Positions 49,949-60,876 of a DNA stretch of 64,000 nucleotides are shown here, piece by piece. Each line of letters opens with the position of its first letter. Within the stretch, counting starts at the first letter, position 1. The DNA is taken from contig NZ_CP072597.1 in assembly GCF_018847975.1 (NCBI RefSeq), positions 4,193,001 to 4,257,000 of the forward strand, read 5' to 3'. Position numbers and translations under genes: made by a program. The DNA is from Lysobacter sp. K5869 (GTDB lineage Bacteria; Pseudomonadota; Gammaproteobacteria; Xanthomonadales; Xanthomonadaceae). The notes under the pieces were generated by a model. It saw only the letters and a list, made by a program, of their open reading frames with translations. It was not told where the DNA came from and searched no databases.

Positions 49949-51250
49949 ATGCAGCCCGACCAGCCCCTCCCGGCTTCGCGCGACGGCACCGGGGTCAAGA
50001 ACATGCACCAGCTGATCCAACTGCGTTGGATCGCGGTGATCGGCCAGGTGGCCACCATCGTCTTCGTCCACTACGGCTTCGGCATCGAGCTGCCGCTGAT
50101 GCCGATGGCGATCGTGCTGGCGTGTCTGGCCGCGTTCAATCTGGTCAGCTCGCTGCGCTGGCGCAAGCGCGAGGAAGTCACCAACGGCGCGCTGTTCCTG
50201 GCGCTGCTGGTCGACATCCTGACCCTGACCGCGCAGCTCTACCTCAGCGGCGGCGCGGCCAACCCCTTCGTCTTTCTGTATCTGCTGCAGGTCGCGCTGG
50301 CCTCGGTGCTGCTGCGCACCTGGGCCAGTTGCGCGGTGGTCGGGGTGACCAGCGCCTGCTTCATCGCCTTGACCGCTTTCGCCGGCCCGGTAGTGATCCC
50401 GGCCGACCCGACCCGCGGCCTGCGCGACCCGTACGTGCAAGGCCTGCTGCTGTGCTTCGTGCTCAACGCGACCTTGCTGGTGGTGTTCATCACCCGCATC
50501 GGCCGCAACCTGCGCGCGCGCGACAAGCGTCTGGCCGATCTGCGCCAGCGCGCGGCCGAGGAAGAACACATCGTGCGCATGGGCCTGCTCGCCTCCGGCG
50601 CCGCGCACGAGTTGGGCACGCCGCTGGCGACGCTGTCGGTGATCCTCGGCGACTGGCGGCGGATGCCGCCGTTCACCCAGCAGCCCGAACTGCTGCAGGA
50701 ACTCGACGAGATGCAGACCCAGCTCACCCGCTGCAAGAGCATCGTCACCGGCATCCTGCTCTCGGCCGGCGAAGCGCGCGGCGAAGCGCCGGTGATCACC
50801 ACGGTCACCGCGTTCCTCGACGACTTGGTCGGCGAATGGCGCACCACCCGCCCGGTGCGCGGATTCGACTACGAGAACGGCTTCGGCGAGGATGAGGCGA
50901 TCATTTCCGATTCCGGCCTCAAGCAGATGATCTGCAACGTCCTCGACAACGCGCTGGAAGCCTCGCCCGGCTGGGTCGGGTTCGAATCGTGGCGCGACGA
51001 GGACCGTCTGGTGCTGCGCGTCAGCGACGCCGGCCCCGGTTTCGCCGCGGCGATGCTGTCGCATTTCGGCAAGCCGTATCAGTCCAGCAAGGGCCGCCCG
51101 GGCGGCGGGCTGGGCCTGTTCCTCGCGCTCAACGTCGCCCGCCAGCTCGGCGGCAGCATCGTCGCGCGCAACCGCGAACCCAGCGGCGCGGTGGTGACCA
51201 TGAGCCTGCCGCTGGCCGCGCTGGCGCCGCCGGAGCCCCAGGATGAGTGA
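49949..51250 (+). CDS. regB: RegB/PrrB-type redox-sensing histidine kinase
   Basis: A 433-residue membrane kinase with six transmembrane helices (residues 25-185). The quinone-binding GGAANPF is at 101-107, the H-box GAAHELGTPLATLS carries the phospho-acceptor His220, and Cys262 in the TRCKSIV helix matches the redox-active cysteine of RegB (His-Cys distance 42, against 40 in Rhodobacter capsulatus). The ATPase domain has N-box DNALEAS, G1 DAGPGF and GLGLFLALNVA. RegB is inhibited by oxidised quinone. Here it lies downstream of a quinol oxidase, matching the signal it senses. It overlaps regA by 8 bases. Confidence 0.92.
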   Translation: MQPDQPLPASRDGTGVKNMHQLIQLRWIAVIGQVATIVFVHYGFGIELPLMPMAIVLACLAAFNLVSSLRWRKREEVTNGALFLALLVDILTLTAQLYLSGGAANPFVFLYLLQVALASVLLRTWASCAVVGVTSACFIALTAFAGPVVIPADPTRGLRDPYVQGLLLCFVLNATLLVVFITRIGRNLRARDKRLADLRQRAAEEEHIVRMGLLASGAAHELGTPLATLSVILGDWRRMPPFTQQPELLQELDEMQTQLTRCKSIVTGILLSAGEARGEAPVITTVTAFLDDLVGEWRTTRPVRGFDYENGFGEDEAIISDSGLKQMICNVLDNALEASPGWVGFESWRDEDRLVLRVSDAGPGFAAAMLSHFGKPYQSSKGRPGGGLGLFLALNVARQLGGSIVARNREPSGAVVTMSLPLAALAPPEPQDE

Positions 51251-51824
51251 CGACCTGCCGCCGCTGCCGCCCGGATTCGACGACGAAGACGACGAACCGC
51301 GCCGGCTGCTGATCGTCGAAGACGACGCCGCGTTCGCGCGCACCCTCACCCGTTCGTTCGAGCGCCGCGGCTACCTCGTCCACAACGCGACCAACCTCGC
51401 CGAAGTGCAGGCCTTGCTCGGCGAGCACACGCCCGGCTACGCCGTGGTCGACCTCAAGCTCGCCGGCGGCGACTCGGGGCTGGCCTGCGTGCAGGCGCTG
51501 CACGCCCACGACGAAGACATGCTGATCGTGGTGCTGACCGGCTACGCCAGCATCGCCACCGCGGTCGAGGCGATCAAGCTCGGCGCTCTGCACTATCTGG
51601 CCAAGCCGTCCAACACCGACGACATCGAAGCCGCGTTCGGCCGCGCCGAGGGCGACGTCAACGTCGAACTGACCGAGCGCCAGACTTCGATCAAGACGTT
51701 GGAGTGGGAACGCATCCACGAGATGCTGGCGGCGACGGATTTCAACATCTCCGAGACCGCGCGGCGGCTGGGGATGCATCGGCGGACCTTGGCGCGCAAG
51801 CTCGGCAAGCATCGGATCAAATGA
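51243..51824 (+). CDS. regA: RegA/PrrA-type response regulator
   Basis: A 193-residue regulator: receiver domain (about 20-140) with acidic EDD pocket, phospho-acceptor Asp70 in VVDLKL, LTGYAS and KPS lysine; a proline-poor linker; and a Fis-type helix-turn-helix (about 150-193, FNISETARRLGMHRRTLARKLGKH). This HTH is nearly the same in all RegA proteins. It controls respiratory, redox and carbon genes, and by its location probably the cyo genes. The start overlaps the regB end. Confidence 0.93.
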   Translation: MSDDLPPLPPGFDDEDDEPRRLLIVEDDAAFARTLTRSFERRGYLVHNATNLAEVQALLGEHTPGYAVVDLKLAGGDSGLACVQALHAHDEDMLIVVLTGYASIATAVEAIKLGALHYLAKPSNTDDIEAAFGRAEGDVNVELTERQTSIKTLEWERIHEMLAATDFNISETARRLGMHRRTLARKLGKHRIK

Positions 51825-51861
51825 GCGCATCGCCGCTGCGATAGCGGTTACGCGGTAGTTT

Positions 51862-51950
51862 CGTTGTTGCGGTCGCGGCTCGCGCCGCTCCTACAGGTAG
51901 CCCGTCGTCGCAACGAAGCGATTGTAGGAGCGGCGCGAGCCGCGACCACG
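51862..51950. repeat. GTAG-type REP pair (inverted)
   Basis: An inverted element at 51869-51894 (cgcggctcgcgccgctcctac) faces a forward element at 51923-51948 (tgtaggagcggcgcgagcc). The pair lies 38 bases after the regA stop and may form a transcript-end hairpin. A further partial inverted element (gcggcttgctcctac) is at 52074-52092, before the isoamylase gene. The rest of 51825-52145 has no gene. Confidence 0.85.
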
Positions 51951-52145
51951 CCACCGCGCCCACGACGAAACGGCCGCCCCGCTCGCGCACCGTTCCCGCG
52001 CCCACGACACCACGACGTGTGACCGCGATCGGTCTCCTCCGTCTGAATACGATTGCAGCCGCCCATGCTGCGCTGCGGCTTGCTCCTACAGTCGTTGCCG
52101 ATGCCCGCGATCGCCGCGGCGCGCGCGATCACGGAGACGACGACC

Positions 52146-54479
<2,334 letters not shown>

Positions 54480-54707
54480 GCGGAACGCCCCGTGTGTCGG
54501 CAAGGTTTCCGCGATAAGACGAAACTCCCGCGCAGCTTTCAGCCACCTGAAAACAAGTCGCATGCGAATTCACGCGGCGTAGTTCGCGCTTATGAAAATC
54601 TCGGCCCTTCGCGGCACCCGGACCCGTGTCCGGCGCGCGCGGCCGACGCCAACCGGCCGGCGCGCGCGAACCCGAGTTGGCGCATTCATCCGACTGGAAT
54701 CGCGATC

Positions 54708-55400
54708 ATGAGCGGCAAACCCACCATCGTTCTCGTACACGGCTTCTGGGGCGGCGCGGCGCACTGGGCCAAGACCATCGTCGAACTCTCGCGCAAGGGC
54801 TACACCGACCTCAAGGCGGTCGAAGTGCCGCTGACCTCGCTGGCCGACGACGTCGCCCGCACCCGCAAGATGATCGAGCAAGCGCCCGGCCCGGTGCTGC
54901 TGGTCGGCCATTCCTACGGCGGCGCGGTCATCACCGAGGCCGGCACCCACGACAAGGTCGTCGGCTTGGTCTACATCGCCGCGTTCGCGCCCGACAGCGG
55001 CGAAAGCCCGGGCGGCATCACCCAGGAGCACCCGCCGGTGGCGGTGCCCAACCTCGCCCCGGACAGCGACGGCTATCTGTGGCTGAAGCCCGACAAATTC
55101 CACGAGAGCTTCTGCCAGGACCTCAGCGCCGACGAAGGGCTGGTGATGGGCGTGACCCAGAAGGCGCCGCTGGCGAGCACCTTCGGCGACGCCATTTCCA
55201 AGCCGGCGTGGAAGTCCAAGCCGAGCTGGTATCAGATCTCGGCGCAGGACCGGATGATCGCGCCGGAGAACCAGCAGCGCATGTCCGCGCGGATGAATCC
55301 GAAGAAGACGATCACGCTGGAGGCCAGCCATGCTTCGCTGGCGTCGCAGCCGGCGCAGGTGGCGGGGTTGATCGACGAGGCGGCGAAAGCGCTGAGCTGA
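54708..55400 (+). CDS. Cytoplasmic alpha/beta hydrolase (esterase/acetylhydrolase-like)
   Basis: A 230-residue protein of a small alpha/beta hydrolase group related to salicylate esterase-like and MhpC-type hydrolases. Oxyanion region VLVHGFWGGAAHW, nucleophile Ser69 in GHSYGGAV, and the late catalytic His in LEASHASLASQP. No signal peptide. Members of this group are often annotated as alpha/beta hydrolases linked with stress or antibiotic resistance regions, without proven substrate. The 228-base region upstream has no gene. Confidence 0.88.
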   Translation: MSGKPTIVLVHGFWGGAAHWAKTIVELSRKGYTDLKAVEVPLTSLADDVARTRKMIEQAPGPVLLVGHSYGGAVITEAGTHDKVVGLVYIAAFAPDSGESPGGITQEHPPVAVPNLAPDSDGYLWLKPDKFHESFCQDLSADEGLVMGVTQKAPLASTFGDAISKPAWKSKPSWYQISAQDRMIAPENQQRMSARMNPKKTITLEASHASLASQPAQVAGLIDEAAKALS

Positions 55401-55415
55401 GGCGGTTTCTGCATT

Positions 55416-55635
55416 GGTAGGCGCGGCGTGAGCCGCGACCGCGGCATGTCGGCTGCGACGGATCTTTCGCCGTAAGCGGAGTGTCGCGGTCGCGGCTTGC
55501 GCCGCTCCTACAGCTAGCGCGCCGCTACAACGAAGCCACTGTAGGAGCGGCGTGAGCCGCGACCGCGACAACGCAACCACGACGAAACTCCCGACGCGCG
55601 CGACAAACGACAATCGCGGCTCACGCCGCTCCTAC
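55416..55635. repeat. Cluster of four GTAG-type REP elements
   Basis: Two forward elements (55416-55444 and 55540-55568) and two inverted ones (55484-55511 and 55614-55635) alternate in the space between the hydrolase gene and the convergent AraC-type gene. Spacings of about 40-60 bases give two hairpin pairs. Same family as the other arrays in the window. Confidence 0.86.
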
Positions 55636-55658
55636 GTCCGCCGCACGCTCCAACACGA

Positions 55659-56456
55659 TCACCGCGCCGCCGCCTCCGTCCGCGCCGTCGCCAGATACCG
55701 GCTCGGCGGCATCCCGATCAAGCGCTTGAACATCGTCGTGAACGCCGACGCGCTCTCGTAGCCCAGATCCAGCGCCAGCGGCGTGATCGCCTCGCCCGCC
55801 GCCAGCCGCGGCAAGGCGGCGAAGATCGCGGCCTGCCGGCACCACTGCGCGAAACTCGTGCCGGTTTCGGCGCGAAACCGCCGGGTGAAGGTGCGCCGGC
55901 TCATCGCCAAATCGCGGCACCATTCGTCGATGCCGTCGTGCGGCGAGGGATGCGCGAGGTAAGCGCGGCAACGCGCGGCCAAACGCGGTTCGGCCGGAAA
56001 GGTGATGTCCAACGGCAGCACCGGCGCGCGTTCGATCTCGCGCACGATCAGCGAATAGATCAGATCCGGCCGCGAGCCGCTGTCGGTCTCGGCCTGCAGC
56101 GGCAGATCCAAGGTTTCCAGCAACAGTTCGCGCATCAGCGCCGACACCCCGATCACCCGGCAATCGCCCGGCAGCGCCGCGCTGACTTCGGGTTCGATGT
56201 AGATGCTGCGGGTGCTGATCGGCGCCAGCACGTGCACGTCGTGCGGCATGCCGGCGGGAATCCAGGCCGCGCGCTCGGGCGGCACCATCCAGCGCCCGGC
56301 CTGGGTGCCGACCACCATGATCCCGTGCGCGCCGTACAACAGCTGCGAGCGGCGATGGCGATGGCGGGCGATGCGGTGCCCGCTCGGGTACTCGTTCGAG
56401 GTCGCCACGATCCGCCCCGGCAGCTGGTCGACCTGACCGGCCAGGACATTGCGCAT
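55659..56456 (-). CDS. AraC-family transcriptional regulator
   Basis: A 265-residue protein with an N-terminal cupin-type sensor domain (about 15-110, HRHRRSQLLYGAHGIM, AAWIPAGMPHDVHV) and C-terminal double HTH (160-260, MSRRTFTRRFRAETGTSF and ALDLGYESASAFTTMFKRLIG). It is divergent from the fosmidomycin resistance-type MFS gene at 56580 with a 123-base gap. Regulators of this type commonly control an adjacent exporter, so that gene is the likely target. Confidence 0.92.
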   Translation of the reverse strand: MRNVLAGQVDQLPGRIVATSNEYPSGHRIARHRHRRSQLLYGAHGIMVVGTQAGRWMVPPERAAWIPAGMPHDVHVLAPISTRSIYIEPEVSAALPGDCRVIGVSALMRELLLETLDLPLQAETDSGSRPDLIYSLIVREIERAPVLPLDITFPAEPRLAARCRAYLAHPSPHDGIDEWCRDLAMSRRTFTRRFRAETGTSFAQWCRQAAIFAALPRLAAGEAITPLALDLGYESASAFTTMFKRLIGMPPSRYLATARTEAAAR

Positions 56457-56579
56457 TGGCCCGATCTCAAAGAATGTTGACCCGAACTATAACGCGGGCA
56501 AGGCCGCGCGGGCGTTTACTGAACCGGCCGCCGCGGCATCCCGCGACCGCCGCCCCCTCCCCGCCTCGCCGTCCCGCCC

Positions 56580-57854
56580 ATGACCTCCCTGGATACCTCC
56601 TCGCCCACCGTCGTCGCCGACGGCCCGGCCGCGCCGCCGGTGCCCGATTACCAAGCCCCGTCCGCGCCCGCCGCCGAAACCGCCAACAAGATCGCGCTGC
56701 CGATCCTGGCCATGCTCAGCGTCTGCCACCTGCTCAACGACATGATCCAGTCGTTGCTGCCGGCGCTGTACCCGCTGCTCAAGCAGAGTTTCCAGCTCGA
56801 TTTCGGCCAGATCGGCCTGATCACCCTGACCTTCCAGGTGACCGCGTCGCTGCTGCAGCCGCTGGTGGGCATCTACACCGACAAGAAACCGATGCCGTGG
56901 TCGCTGGCGATCGGCATGGGCTTCACCCTCACCGGCCTGTTGCTGCTCTCGCGCGCGACCAGCTTTCCGATGCTGCTGCTCGCCGCGGCCCTGGTCGGCT
57001 CGGGCTCGTCGGTGTTCCATCCCGAATCCTCGCGCGTGGCGCGCATGGCTTCCGGCGGCCGCCACGGTTTGGCGCAGTCGCTGTTCCAGGTCGGCGGCAA
57101 TCTGGGTTCGGCGCTCGGCCCGCTGCTGGCCGCGTACATCGTCATGCCGCGCGGCCAGGGCAGCGTCGGCTGGTTCGCGTTCGCGGCGCTGGCGGCGATG
57201 CTGCTGCTCAGCCGCATCGGCCTGTGGTACCGCGAGCAGATTCCGCTGCACCGCAAGGCCGGCGCGCGCGCCTCCGCCGCCGCGCCGCTGCCGCGCAAGA
57301 CCATCGCCGCGACCATGCTGGTGCTGGGCCTGCTGATCTTCAGCAAGTACTTCTACATGGCCAGCCTGTCGAGCTATTACACCTTCTACCTGATGCACAA
57401 GTTCGGCGTGACCGCGCAGAGCGCGCAGGTGCATCTGTTCGTGTTCCTCGGCGCGGTCGCGCTGGGCACGCTGGCCGGCGGCCCGATCGGCGACCGCATC
57501 GGCCGCCGCTACGTCATCTGGTTCTCGATCCTCGGCGTGCTGCCTTTCACCCTGCTGCTGCCGCACGCGAATCTGGCCTGGACCACGGTGCTGACGGTGA
57601 TCATCGGCCTGATCCTGTCCTCGGCGTTTTCGGCCATCCTGGTCTACGCGCAGGAACTCGTGCCGGGCCGCACCGGCGTGATCGCCGGCCTGTTCTTCGG
57701 CTTCGCCTTCGGCATGGGTGGCCTCGGCGCCGCGGCGCTGGGCCAGCTGGCCGACCACGTCGGCATCGAAGCGGTCTACCGCCTGTGCGCGTATCTGCCG
57801 GCGATCGGCTTGCTGGCGTGGTTCCTGCCCAAGCTGGAAAAGCGCAAGGCCTGA
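56580..57854 (+). CDS. fsr: MFS efflux transporter, fosmidomycin resistance (Fsr) type
   Basis: A 424-residue transporter with 12 helices and a 40-residue N-terminal tail. The segments CHLLNDMIQSLLPALYPLL, GYPLVGIYTDKKP-like QPLVGIYTDKKPMPW, GSGSSVFHPESSRVAR and QELVPGRTGVIAGLFFGFAFGMGGLGAA are strongly typical of Fsr. E. coli Fsr exports fosmidomycin and related compounds. It is controlled, by position, by the divergent AraC-type regulator. It may give resistance to phosphonate-type or other antibiotics. Confidence 0.92.
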   Translation: MTSLDTSSPTVVADGPAAPPVPDYQAPSAPAAETANKIALPILAMLSVCHLLNDMIQSLLPALYPLLKQSFQLDFGQIGLITLTFQVTASLLQPLVGIYTDKKPMPWSLAIGMGFTLTGLLLLSRATSFPMLLLAAALVGSGSSVFHPESSRVARMASGGRHGLAQSLFQVGGNLGSALGPLLAAYIVMPRGQGSVGWFAFAALAAMLLLSRIGLWYREQIPLHRKAGARASAAAPLPRKTIAATMLVLGLLIFSKYFYMASLSSYYTFYLMHKFGVTAQSAQVHLFVFLGAVALGTLAGGPIGDRIGRRYVIWFSILGVLPFTLLLPHANLAWTTVLTVIIGLILSSAFSAILVYAQELVPGRTGVIAGLFFGFAFGMGGLGAAALGQLADHVGIEAVYRLCAYLPAIGLLAWFLPKLEKRKA

Positions 57855-57906
57855 GCCGCGCGGCGCGGTCTCGCAGAGTGAGACCGCGCCGGCGTAGCCT
57901 GCGCGG

Positions 57907-58485
57907 ATGCACCAGACCTCGCTGTTCGCCGCGCAGCCGCAGCATCCCATCCTCGACGCCGAGGGCGGCGTGCGCTACCTGCCCGGCGTGTTCGAGCCGG
58001 CGTGGTGCGAGCGCTTGTTCGCCGAGCTGTGGGACGGTGCCGCCTGGAATTCCGAGCAGCGATTGATGTACGAGCGGCTGGTCGAAGTGCCGCGCCGCGT
58101 CGCCCGCTACCGCATCGGCCGCGACGAACTGCCGCCGCTGCTGCAAGCCACCGCGCTGCGCGTGCGCGAGACGCTCGACGCGCCGTTCGACAGCGTCGGC
58201 CTGAACCTCTACCGCGACGGCCGCGACAGCGTCGCCCCGCACAACGACAAGCTGCACGACCTCGCCCCGGGCCAACCCATCGCCGTGCTCTCGCTCGGCG
58301 CGAGCCGGCGCATGACGATCCGCGCCAAGCGCGCGCCGCACGCGACCTGGCATATCGAACTGGAAGCCGGCAGCCTGCTGGTGATGAGCCACGCTTCGCA
58401 GTACCGCTACGATCACGGCATCCCGAAAGACCCGGGCGTGGTGGACCCGCGCATCAGCGCGGCGTTCCGCGTGCGGCGCGATTGA
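57907..58485 (+). CDS. AlkB-family 2-oxoglutarate/Fe(II) dioxygenase
   Basis: A 192-residue dioxygenase. Iron ligands are His112 and Asp114 in PHNDKL and His170 in YRYDHGIPK; a 2-oxoglutarate arginine is in DPRISAAFR. The N-terminal FEPAWCERLFAEL and central RYRIGRDELPPLLQ fit the ALKBH2/3-like group of AlkB repair proteins, which remove alkyl groups from nucleic acids. It is shorter than E. coli AlkB (216 residues). It is 52 bases downstream of the fsr-like gene, possibly in the same transcript. Confidence 0.9.
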   Translation: MHQTSLFAAQPQHPILDAEGGVRYLPGVFEPAWCERLFAELWDGAAWNSEQRLMYERLVEVPRRVARYRIGRDELPPLLQATALRVRETLDAPFDSVGLNLYRDGRDSVAPHNDKLHDLAPGQPIAVLSLGASRRMTIRAKRAPHATWHIELEAGSLLVMSHASQYRYDHGIPKDPGVVDPRISAAFRVRRD

Positions 58486-58518
58486 TCCGCACGCACGACG
58501 CAGCCGCATCGCAGCCTC

Positions 58519-58611
58519 TGTAGGAGCGGCGTAAGCCGCGACCGCGCCCATCCAACTACCGCGAAATCCGCACGGCGGCTTCGCTGTCGCGACAGCGGCT
58601 TACGCAAGTAA
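58519..58611. repeat. GTAG-type REP pair, second member diverged
   Basis: A complete forward element at 58519-58546 (tgtaggagcggcgtaagccg) and a diverged inverted partner at 58585-58611 (agcggcttacgcaag). Located 33 bases after the AlkB-type stop. A separate inverted element lies at 58699-58720, beyond the terminator hairpin. Confidence 0.75.
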
Positions 58612-58642
58612 CCGGCGCGAAGCTTGGGGCGTCGGAAAAACC

Positions 58643-58664
58643 AAAGCCCGGATATCCGGGCTTC
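58643..58664. terminator. Palindromic hairpin terminator
   Basis: A perfect 20-base palindrome aagcccggatatccgggctt with A-rich sequence before and only a short T-run after. Because it is symmetric it can act in both directions, between the AlkB-type gene (plus) and the small minus-strand genes that end at 58757. Confidence 0.6.
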
Positions 58665-58698
58665 GGTGTGTTGAGTGGTATGACGCGACTTCGGTTGA

Positions 58699-58720
58699 TC
58701 GCGGCTTACGCCGCTCCTAC
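58699..58720 (-). repeat. Single inverted GTAG-type REP element
   Basis: The 22-base sequence from 58699, tcgcggcttacgccgctcct, ends in the GTAG-type head read on the minus strand. It has no forward partner within 150 bases and lies just past the 3' end of the small protein gene at 58757. Confidence 0.7.
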
Positions 58721-58756
58721 ACGTCCTATCCGCGAAGACGCAACCCGCCTAGCGCC

Positions 58757-58942
58757 TCACGGCTGCGCGGACGCCGGCGCCGCCGGCGCCTCGTCGCCGG
58801 CGGCCAACGCCGCCCAGCGCAGTTCCACGCCGTTGCGCCGGCCTTTCTCGGTCAGCTTGAGTCCGTCGGGATCGACGGTCAGCGTGTAAGCCTTGCCGTC
58901 GATGTCCAGTTCGCGCCGCAGCGGTTTGTCGAGTTTGGTCAT
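58757..58942 (-). CDS. Small conserved-looking protein, unknown
   Basis: A 61-residue protein beginning MTKLDKPLRRELDIDGKAYTL. It has a beta-hairpin-like TVDPDGLKLTEKGRRNG pattern and an Ala-rich end. It is too short for a confident family. It resembles small proteins I recall from other Xanthomonadaceae, but I cannot name a function. It follows the GIY-YIG-like gene by 22 bases on the same strand. Confidence 0.65.
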   Translation of the reverse strand: MTKLDKPLRRELDIDGKAYTLTVDPDGLKLTEKGRRNGVELRWAALAAGDEAPAAPASAQP

Positions 58943-58964
58943 GGTGCACTCCTGAGCGTTGGGC

Positions 58965-59594
58965 CTAGGGAACGGAGGGATCGGCGCCGCGGTACCACGC
59001 CAGCAAGCTGGGCGGCAGGCGCCGTTCGAGATCGAGCGCGAACGCGCGGTGCGCGTCGAGGGTGTCGAGCAGATTGCGCCGCAACGGCGCCAGCCCCGGG
59101 TCGTCGAGCAGCGTGGTGTCGCCTTGCAACTGGGTCAGCAATTGGTCGGCGCGCGCGTACAGCGCATCGCCCTGCCCGTCCAGTTCGCGCGCCAGCCACG
59201 CCGACAGCGGGCGATGCACCGCGTAGCCTTGCTCGCGCCAGTGTTCGGCTTCGGCCTGCAACTGCGCGTAGGCGCCGCGGTACCACTCGCCCAGGCCCGC
59301 GGCCTGCTCGCGCACGGTCAGCGGCGCGGGCGCGTTGTGCTCGCGCAAGCGCGTGTGCAAGGCGTGCTCGAGCGAACGCGCCTCGCGGACCTTATCGACT
59401 TCCAGGGCGAAGGCGCGCTCGAGATCGAAGAATTCGTAATAACGCGGCTGCAAGGCCTGCGCCCGCTGCAACGGATTGCGCGAGTGGCCGATCTTGAGCA
59501 GGTCTTCGTACGCGCAAGGCAGCACGTACAAGAACGCGCGGCCCTCGCTGACGCCGGCGGGGCGGTCGGGTTCGCGGCTGCGCAGGAAGGACAT
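58965..59594 (-). CDS. GIY-YIG/T5orf172-like nuclease-fold protein
   Basis: A 209-residue protein. Residues 20-110 look like the T5orf172/MUG113 branch of the GIY-YIG superfamily: FLYVLP strand, LLKIGHSRNPLQRAQAL and a conserved glutamate helix EHALHTRLREHN, then EWYRGAY. The canonical GIY and YIG motifs are replaced, as is usual for this branch. The C-terminal 100 residues are helical and not recognised. It may cut or bind DNA; other such domains occur in phage and uncharacterised bacterial proteins. The ATG at 59594 was preferred to an upstream start. Confidence 0.72.
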   Translation of the reverse strand: MSFLRSREPDRPAGVSEGRAFLYVLPCAYEDLLKIGHSRNPLQRAQALQPRYYEFFDLERAFALEVDKVREARSLEHALHTRLREHNAPAPLTVREQAAGLGEWYRGAYAQLQAEAEHWREQGYAVHRPLSAWLARELDGQGDALYARADQLLTQLQGDTTLLDDPGLAPLRRNLLDTLDAHRAFALDLERRLPPSLLAWYRGADPSVP

Positions 59595-59705
59595 GGGCCG
59601 ATCATCCCTCAGCCTTTGCGAGCGCGGTGTGCACGTCGCGGCAAAACCGAGCGGCCACCGGCCTTGGTTCACGTTTCCTCACCGCGCCGGCCTGTGGCCG
59701 GGCGC

Positions 59706-59939
59706 TCAGACCCGGTCGCGCGCGCCGCGCACGCCGTCGTGCTGGGCACAATGGGCGCAGCAATAGAACCGGCCGTCGTGCTCGACGCCGTGGCCGACGA
59801 TGCGGCAGTCGCAATGCGCGCAACGCGGCGCCAGCGCGTGGATGGCGCATTCGAACGAATCGAAGGTGCCGGACCGGTCGGGCATGGTCACGGTGAAGGC
59901 TTTGTCGTAGGCATTTCCGCAGACGTCGCAGGTAGGCAT
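59706..59939 (-). CDS. Small cysteine/histidine-rich zinc-binding protein
   Basis: A 77-residue protein with nine cysteines and five or more histidines: CDVCGNAYDKAF at the N-terminus, FECAIHALAPRCAHCDCRIVGHGVE, and FYCCAHCAQH near the end. The pattern is that of a compact zinc-ribbon or metallothionein-like protein conserved in pseudomonads and relatives. It probably binds Zn and may buffer it or mediate protein contacts. No operon partner is tight. Confidence 0.8.
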   Translation of the reverse strand: MPTCDVCGNAYDKAFTVTMPDRSGTFDSFECAIHALAPRCAHCDCRIVGHGVEHDGRFYCCAHCAQHDGVRGARDRV

Positions 59940-60037
59940 GCGGTCGCTCCCGCGCGCTCGCGGCGCGCTGTCGTGATGGGTTTCGCAGGTCCGCGCGGAC
60001 CGAGCCGGTTCAATCGGTCCCGCTCAATCGGCCCGGC

Positions 60038-60340
60038 TCAATCGGTGAACTTTCGCTCCGCCGAATGCACCGGACGGATCCGCGCGATTTCGTCGATCCA
60101 TAAGTAATCGCTGCGCCCCGTCGTGGGATCGTCGATGCGGACCACGGCGTTGACGCCTTCGTTGCCCTCGGGATCTAGGAAGGTCTGCAAACTGGGACGC
60201 GTGGTCACCACCGCCGCGCGCCAGCTTCCGTCGATCAGTTGCAGATCGACCAATCCTTCGTCCGGCAATCCCGCGACCAAGGCCGTGAGCCGCTCGATCT
60301 CGGCGGCGTCGCGGTAAACGCGGTCGGCGAGCTGAGTCAT
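60038..60340 (-). CDS. DUF3247-like small protein
   Basis: A 100-residue protein beginning MTQLADRVYRD. The middle (LVAGLPDEGLVDLQLIDGSWRAAVVTTRP) and the end (NAVVRIDDPTTGRSDYLWIDEIARIRPV) match the pattern I recall for DUF3247, a small beta-rich protein family restricted largely to Xanthomonadaceae. Function unknown. The start at 60340 has a GGAGGTTCC-type site upstream. Part of the minus-strand row of small proteins. Confidence 0.68.
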   Translation of the reverse strand: MTQLADRVYRDAAEIERLTALVAGLPDEGLVDLQLIDGSWRAAVVTTRPSLQTFLDPEGNEGVNAVVRIDDPTTGRSDYLWIDEIARIRPVHSAERKFTD

Positions 60341-60437
60341 GGAACCTCCCGAGTGTCGGTGGCGCCACGCCGCGGCGGCGCGGGCGCGGCTGCGGCGTGC
60401 GTTCATCGCTCACTGCCGGCCCGCGCGGCGGCGCGGT

Positions 60438-60797
60438 TTACTTGCGCGAATGCGAGGCCATCAAGCCGGTGGTGTCCACCTTCTTGACGCCGTCGATGTT
60501 GCGCGCGATGGACGCGGCCTTGTCGGCCTGGGTCTTGTCGACGCTGCCCGACAGCTTGACCACACCGTTGACGGTCTCGACCTTGATGTCGGTGCCCGGC
60601 ACGCCGTTGGTCGCCATCAACTCGGTCTTGACCTTGGTGGTGATCCAGGTGTCGCTGACCGGCTGCTGCGAATCGTTGCTGGCCGCCGCGGCGGCCGGAT
60701 CCTGCGCGCCGTCGGCGCGGGTGCCGGCCGTTTGCGCATGGGCGCCGCCGGCGAGAGCCAAACCGAGCGCGGCGACGGCGATGAAGACGGTTTTCAT
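60438..60797 (-). CDS. Exported BON-domain protein
   Basis: A 119-residue protein with signal peptide (1-21, AHAQ), a short Ala/Asp-rich linker and one BON domain (about 47-115): DTWITTKVKTELMATNGV, IKVETVNGVVKLSGSV and ASIARNIDGVKKV. BON domains bind membranes or phospholipids and occur in OsmY-type osmotic stress proteins; this is a single-domain relative. It is periplasmic. A GGAGGAA site precedes the ATG at 60797. Likely stress-induced, together with the small hydrophilic protein upstream. Confidence 0.9.
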   Translation of the reverse strand: MKTVFIAVAALGLALAGGAHAQTAGTRADGAQDPAAAAASNDSQQPVSDTWITTKVKTELMATNGVPGTDIKVETVNGVVKLSGSVDKTQADKAASIARNIDGVKKVDTTGLMASHSRK

Positions 60798-60876
60798 GAG
60801 GCGTTCCTCCGAAAGTGGCAGCACTGCGCTGCGGAAGGCGTTGCGGGCGAGCGGTACGGGCCGGGCGCGGGTCGCT

